Assembly: GCA_036429605.1 (NCBI GenBank)
Contig: CM071591.1
Span: 4,154,001-4,218,000 of the forward strand
Length of the DNA: 64,000 bases
Direction of reading: 5' to 3'
From: Cladobotryum mycophilum
Lineage: Eukaryota > Ascomycota > Sordariomycetes > Hypocreales > Hypocreaceae
Shown piece by piece: positions 60,134-64,000 of this stretch. The notes beneath the pieces are model-generated. The model saw nothing but the letters and a program-made list of their open reading frames with translations. It searched no databases and was not told where the DNA came from. The stretch's first letter is position 1; each line of letters starts with the position of its first letter. Position numbers and translations under genes: made by a program.

Positions 60134-60743
60134 ATGATGCCCTCCAATAAGACCCGCCTCTATGTAGGACTATATGTCCGTGGAGGGCAACGCAAAATGC
60201 CTGGCCTTGAAGACACGCAAGTTACACGCTCTGCCGTTTAGCTGCAACCAAAGTCTCACAGAATCTAACAGATATCACTGGGCTCTACTCACCGGACCCA
60301 AGGGTGATGTGCCCAATCGACCTCAAGACAGAGGCGTTTACCATGTCAAGGAGAGGCTCGTGATAGAGGGTGATCCTCCTGTACCTACGCCGAAATGGCA
60401 ATACATACAGGCTGCGGAGGAGCATGGCATCCTCCTTGTTCGGGTCCTCGTTGGTAAGGTAAAAAATCTGGAGCGACTGCTGGAGCTATTTCGAAATAGT
60501 CCACTACGGCCCGACGTCACAGGCTGGAATTGTGTATACTGGGTAAAAGAGGCACTGGAAACGGCGGCAAAGGATAGCAATGTTCTCGCTTCCTGTGTAG
60601 GCAACTGGCAAATTGTGCGCGATACGGCGATGCGCTATGTGGAGGAGAAGAAGGAGGCCCATCGCTTTGACGGTCAAGGTCAATTTGATGCGTCTCAAAC
60701 GGCAACTTGGGATTTACTTGCGAACAAAGAAATTGTGCCTTGA
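60134..60743 (+). CDS. DUF6914-like uncharacterised fungal protein
   Basis: Exon 60134-60216 and exon 60272-60743 give 184 residues. The join uses a GC donor (AC|GCAAGT) and a TAACAG acceptor over a 55-base intron; no GT donor nearby keeps the frame. The protein begins TRLYVGLYVRGG, then YHWALLTGPK, YHVKERLVIEGDPP and LLVRVLVGKVKNLERLLELF, followed by PDVTGWNCVYWVKEALE. These phrases match my memory of the fungal DUF6914 family, whose function is unknown. It has no signal peptide or membrane segment and is probably cytosolic. An ATG pair (60134 or 60137) can start it. It is transcribed from the same side as CENP-T but 640 bases upstream, and it is the only gene in the window that needs a non-GT donor. 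Confidence 0.8.
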
Positions 60744-61383
60744 AGCATTCCATGCAGTACTTTATTTATCTTCAATTGAACAAGAAGGATCAAATTTCAA
60801 GCTGACGTTTGGTTTAGCGATTGTTTACTTGATTTCTCTCTAGATGTCTAGGTAGCTCTAGGGTACAAGTCACACCATTTATCTAGCACCTATCGCTGGA
60901 TTTCTGTTTACCGAACAGAAGATACCTGGTTTTATACGGAACAAAGGGGATTACCGGCGATGCACCACTTCCAGCTGGATTTTTTCTTCATTTAATTCAG
61001 ATGTTTTATTTGCCGTTCCCTGTGATGTTTTTGGACTTTTCGGGTGTAAGGGGAACCGGAAGATGCTCGCTTACAGTGTCTATGGTAACCCCAACCCTTG
61101 AACTATAATAAATCGGACCTTCCCCCCGCCATGATTGATCGTCATGTCGCGTCAGTGCCGAGCTTGGACGCGTTTCCCAGCATGATTGCTTCATACGCAC
61201 CGCCACAACAGCACACACATCGGATTCAATGAAGCGCGTATTGTCGACCCGATTCCTTACACAGTCCCGGACTCTGCCATGTCGATTCGTATGATATAAT
61301 TATTGATTGGGACAAAATACAGCCTTCTCGGGCCACCGGGTGCTCAGAAATTCAGCTTGATTAACCCGCATTTTCCGTTGAAG
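60744..61383. other. intergenic region
   Basis: Promoter of CENP-T. I see no gene or clear repeat. A TTG-initiated upstream extension of the CENP-T frame is present but not supported. Confidence 0.65.
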
Positions 61384-63027
61384 ATGGATACAACACCTAC
61401 ACCATATGGCAACAGGCTCAACGGCAGGACGCCTGCCATAACTCCGAATCGCCGTGCCATCAGTCTCGAACCTCCCTCCTCTCGCCGTTCGATACACACA
61501 CCTCTTGACCGCAGCCTCTCTCGAGATCTCCTCAACTCGATTCGCCGCGGAACACCTGGGCGAAGCAATGCGCCGACACCCCATGCTAAAGCGGCGCGTA
61601 GAGCGCTCGACCAGCGGAGGAATGCAATGTTTACGCCCGGAAAGAATCGTCGGCGTAGTCTTCGTATACAGCGAGAGACTCCGATGGACATTCTGCGGAA
61701 CTTGGGAAGGGCCCTAGCTCCAAAGACTCAGCCCATCATTACATCTTCATCGTCGCCAGTGAAGAACTCGCCTAGCGTACTGCCATTGCCAGACGATGAC
61801 GATGATGAGCTACCCATTGACAGACCTCGACTCTCGTTGCCGTTGGACGACGATGATGATTCGGACTTGCACCCACACAGATCCTCAATGCTTGACGAGG
61901 GAAACTATACTGTACAGTCCATCGAGCTGCCGCGGCGAGCTATAAGTGAGCAGCCGTCGAGAATGTCTCTTGGAGGCTTTGGCAGTGATGGTGTTAGCGA
62001 CTTCATCATGAATAATGATCCTACTGAGGGTCTTGGACGACAGTCGGACTTCTTTCCTGGCTTATTGGAGGACATCCAAGCTCGAGAAGAGGACGAAGCC
62101 GATTTTACATATGAGCGGTATTTCTCACTTGGTATCCCGCTTATTAGAATGCTGTTTTTTTTGTTTTTGTTTTACTAACGAATCATAGCATCGAGGTCGA
62201 ACCTGCTCGGCGAATGACAATGGGCGGCCGTGAGAGTGATTTTAATCTAGAGATGCCAGCAGGACTGGATGATCAAACTACATTTATGATGTCGGAATTA
62301 GCGCCAGATGCCGAGTCAACTATTCGAATTGTTGAACATTCCTTTGCCGAAGCAGCTGGAAACGAAGCACGAGAGTATCCTGACGGAGATGTCCTATCTG
62401 ATGACGACGATGGTTACCAGGGCTACGGGGATTACGGAGACTATGAGATTGTGGATGATGAGGACAATGTGGATACGTCCGAGGCCATCGTTGAGGTAGA
62501 AGACAATGGCCAACGAGCGGAAACAGGAGACATAGCGCCCAAATCAGGGAAGAAGCGAAACAGGGTCTCTAGCCATGGCATCGAGTTCCCTCCACTACCC
62601 CCTTCCTTTGTCAAGAGAGTAGCACACACTGCCCTACAATCTTCTGGATTAAGCAATTCGAGAATATCCCCGGATACTCTGGAAGCTCTCACGCAAGCGT
62701 CAGAGTGGTTCTTTGAGCAGCTAGGAGACGATCTTGGAGCATACGCCAGCCACGCCAAGCGCAAGACGATTGAAGAGGGCGACATCATCACACTGATGCG
62801 TAGGTAGGTTCACCATGGGTATCTTGAGATTCTATTCGTCCCCGACTAATATCTTACATAGGCAACGCCAAATCGGAGGAGACTCGACCATGTTTTCCCT
62901 AGCCCAAAGACATCTACCACGAGAACTGCTTCAAGAGTTGAGAATGCCTGTACCTCAACTCTCAAAGCAGCCCCGCGGCAAGCGCAAACAGCAAGATGAC
63001 GATCAAGATGAATCGGAGATTACGTGA
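61384..63027 (+). CDS. CENP-T: CENP-T, inner-kinetochore histone-fold protein
   Basis: Exons 61384-62117, 62189-62803 and 62862-63027 give 504 residues. The long N-terminal arm is disordered and rich in SP/TP sites and Arg (RTPAITPNRRAIS, TPGRSNAPTPHAK), followed by two Asp-rich tracts; in CENP-T/Cnn1 such arms bind the Ndc80 complex after CDK phosphorylation. The C-terminus is the CENP-T histone fold, about residues 383-480: FPPLPPSFVKRVAHTAL, RISPDTLEALTQASEWFFEQLGDDL and HAKRKTIEEGDIITLMRRQRQI. It pairs with CENP-W in the CCAN complex at the centromere. The second intron falls inside the histone fold and its ends are read as AG|GTAGGT and CATAG|GCAAC. The start is the first ATG in frame. 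Its stop is 22 bases from the stop of SURF1. Confidence 0.9.
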
Positions 63028-63049
63028 AGCGCAAGAAGCCTTTGTTCAT

Positions 63050-64000
63050 TCAGTAAAGACCTCGGCTGGTCCGAATACGACGGGCTACGTTTGATGGCGG
63101 TTTCTTAAGGACCATGTAGAGCATGACAGATGTTGCAACGGCAAGTCCGTACCTATGAGTCTACGGTCAGCTTACGAAGGAAATGAGGCACGAATGTAAT
63201 TTTTAAATGGGGCATATTACCATGTGAAGATGTACTGAGCATGGTTATTTCTCAGGTTGACTTCGGCTGCTCTTCCGAAGGGAATGCCACGGGCCTCGTA
63301 GTCGACCATCTTCATGTATTCAGGTTCTATGGTCGTTAGTAAGGACAGAGGAAAATGGCAAGGAAGACGGAGAGTGCCATACCCATGGTAGCTTCAACCC
63401 AGACGGGCTGACTGCCGGTCAGAGCAGCCATCTGCTGCACGTCAGGGAAATAAAACTCGCCCTTGTCCGGCCTATTGTCTGGTGTAAACATGTTCTTCTT
63501 CCACGGCTCTCGCAGCAGCCCTTCTATTGTGACGGTACCCCTAGGCAAACTATCTGGCCTGGTTCTCTGACTGCGATGCTTCTTGCTGATCCATCCACGA
63601 TTGACGAGGATAGTCGAGCCGTCCTCGCGCTCAAGCGGCGTCACTACCATGTATCCATCTTGTCCGTCACGCATGCGTGGTCCGATGAGCATTTCCTGGT
63701 CGTGCCGTAGGCGGCCGGTGGCAAGGACACGGCGGTAGTCGAACTCGTGGATGACGGAGGGGTCAATATGTGGGGGTAGAGGTAGGGGATCACGAACGAG
63801 GCGGTCCTCGAATTTTGCGATGAGTTCGGTCTTCCATCCTAGGCGCTGGACCTGCCATGTTCCTAAAGCAAAGGCAGTGACTGGGATGAGAGCTATAGGA
63901 CGATGGTCAAGTTAGTGACATCATATTTCTCGTGTAAGAGGTGCCATCGCTAGCTTGATGTAGGGGACAAGGTACCGAGGAGCAATATGCCTGGGCCGTG
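63050..64000 (-). CDS. SURF1: SURF1/SHY1 cytochrome oxidase assembly factor (5' end cut by window)
   Basis: The C-terminal 247 residues are visible in exons 64000-63976 (partial), 63892-63383, 63326-63221 and 63152-63050. SURF1 hallmarks are the first-helix end PVTAFALGTWQVQRL, FDYRRVLATGRLRHDQEMLIGPR, GYMVVTPLER, STILVNRGWI, EGLLREPWK, PDKGEFYFPDVQQM and the second helix with RNNHAQYIFTWYGLAVATSVMLYMV. SURF1 is an inner-mitochondrial-membrane protein that helps insert haem a in Cox1. The presequence and first helix lie outside the window. The gene is convergent with CENP-T, with 22 bases between the stop codons, so their 3' ends must overlap. Confidence 0.93.

Noticed and set aside
1..64000. 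CRISPR array, prophage, operon-like or bacterial features
   Set aside because: Spliced eukaryotic genes throughout; the only direct repeats are microsatellites and short tandem duplications.

Overview
The window is nuclear DNA of a filamentous ascomycete. The genes are split by short introns (about 49 to 165 bases) with GTATGT/GTAAGT-like donors and CTAAC/CTGAC branch sites, and several families are typical of Pezizomycotina: CFEM-like GPI protein, cry-DASH with an RGG tail, MOB2, Rac, CENP-T and DUF6914-like. The Rac N-terminus and the short TACCTAGGTA-like intergenic words suggest Sordariomycetes, perhaps Hypocreales; the lineage is inference. I saw no rRNA, no tRNA that folds convincingly, no CRISPR and no intact transposon.

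Layout. 1-12.4 kb is gene-poor: a five-exon secreted PAN/apple-like protein (4745-5920, minus), a possible small secreted protein behind it, and decayed relics (best at 8791-9568, minus). 12.4-12.9 kb has a small conserved hydrophilic protein. 17.2-20.2 kb has a Rac GTPase facing a NOP6-like nucleolar RRM protein. 22.3-24.3 kb has an anion:cation symporter (TNA1/DAL5 type). 24.6-33 kb is a run of five minus-strand genes: CFEM-like GPI protein, CMS1, an SH3 protein of the LSB1/PIN3 type, and mitochondrial 2-methylcitrate dehydratase, which ends the run; together with the CFEM gene these are the densest part of the window. 33-40.2 kb is a large gene desert rich in microsatellites and short palindromes. 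40.2-44.4 kb holds cry-DASH converging on an MFS transporter. 46.8-52.4 kb holds a DHA2-type MFS transporter and an amidase, both minus. 54-56.1 kb is a broken multi-pass membrane protein gene. 57.7-64 kb holds MOB2 (minus), a DUF6914-like gene with a GC-AG intron, CENP-T, and SURF1 cut by the right edge.

The genes are mostly housekeeping (ribosome assembly: NOP6, CMS1; kinetochore: CENP-T; polarity and actin: Rac, MOB2, SH3; mitochondrion: methylcitrate dehydratase, SURF1) mixed with accessory functions (three MFS carriers, amidase, two cell-surface or secreted proteins, photoreceptor). They do not form one pathway. The points most worth following are the divergent C-terminal half of Rac, the frame switch inside the cry-DASH RGG tail, the five spaced Cys motifs of the CFEM-like protein, a hairpin element with tRNA-like promoter boxes near 29.3 kb, and the relic genes in the deserts.
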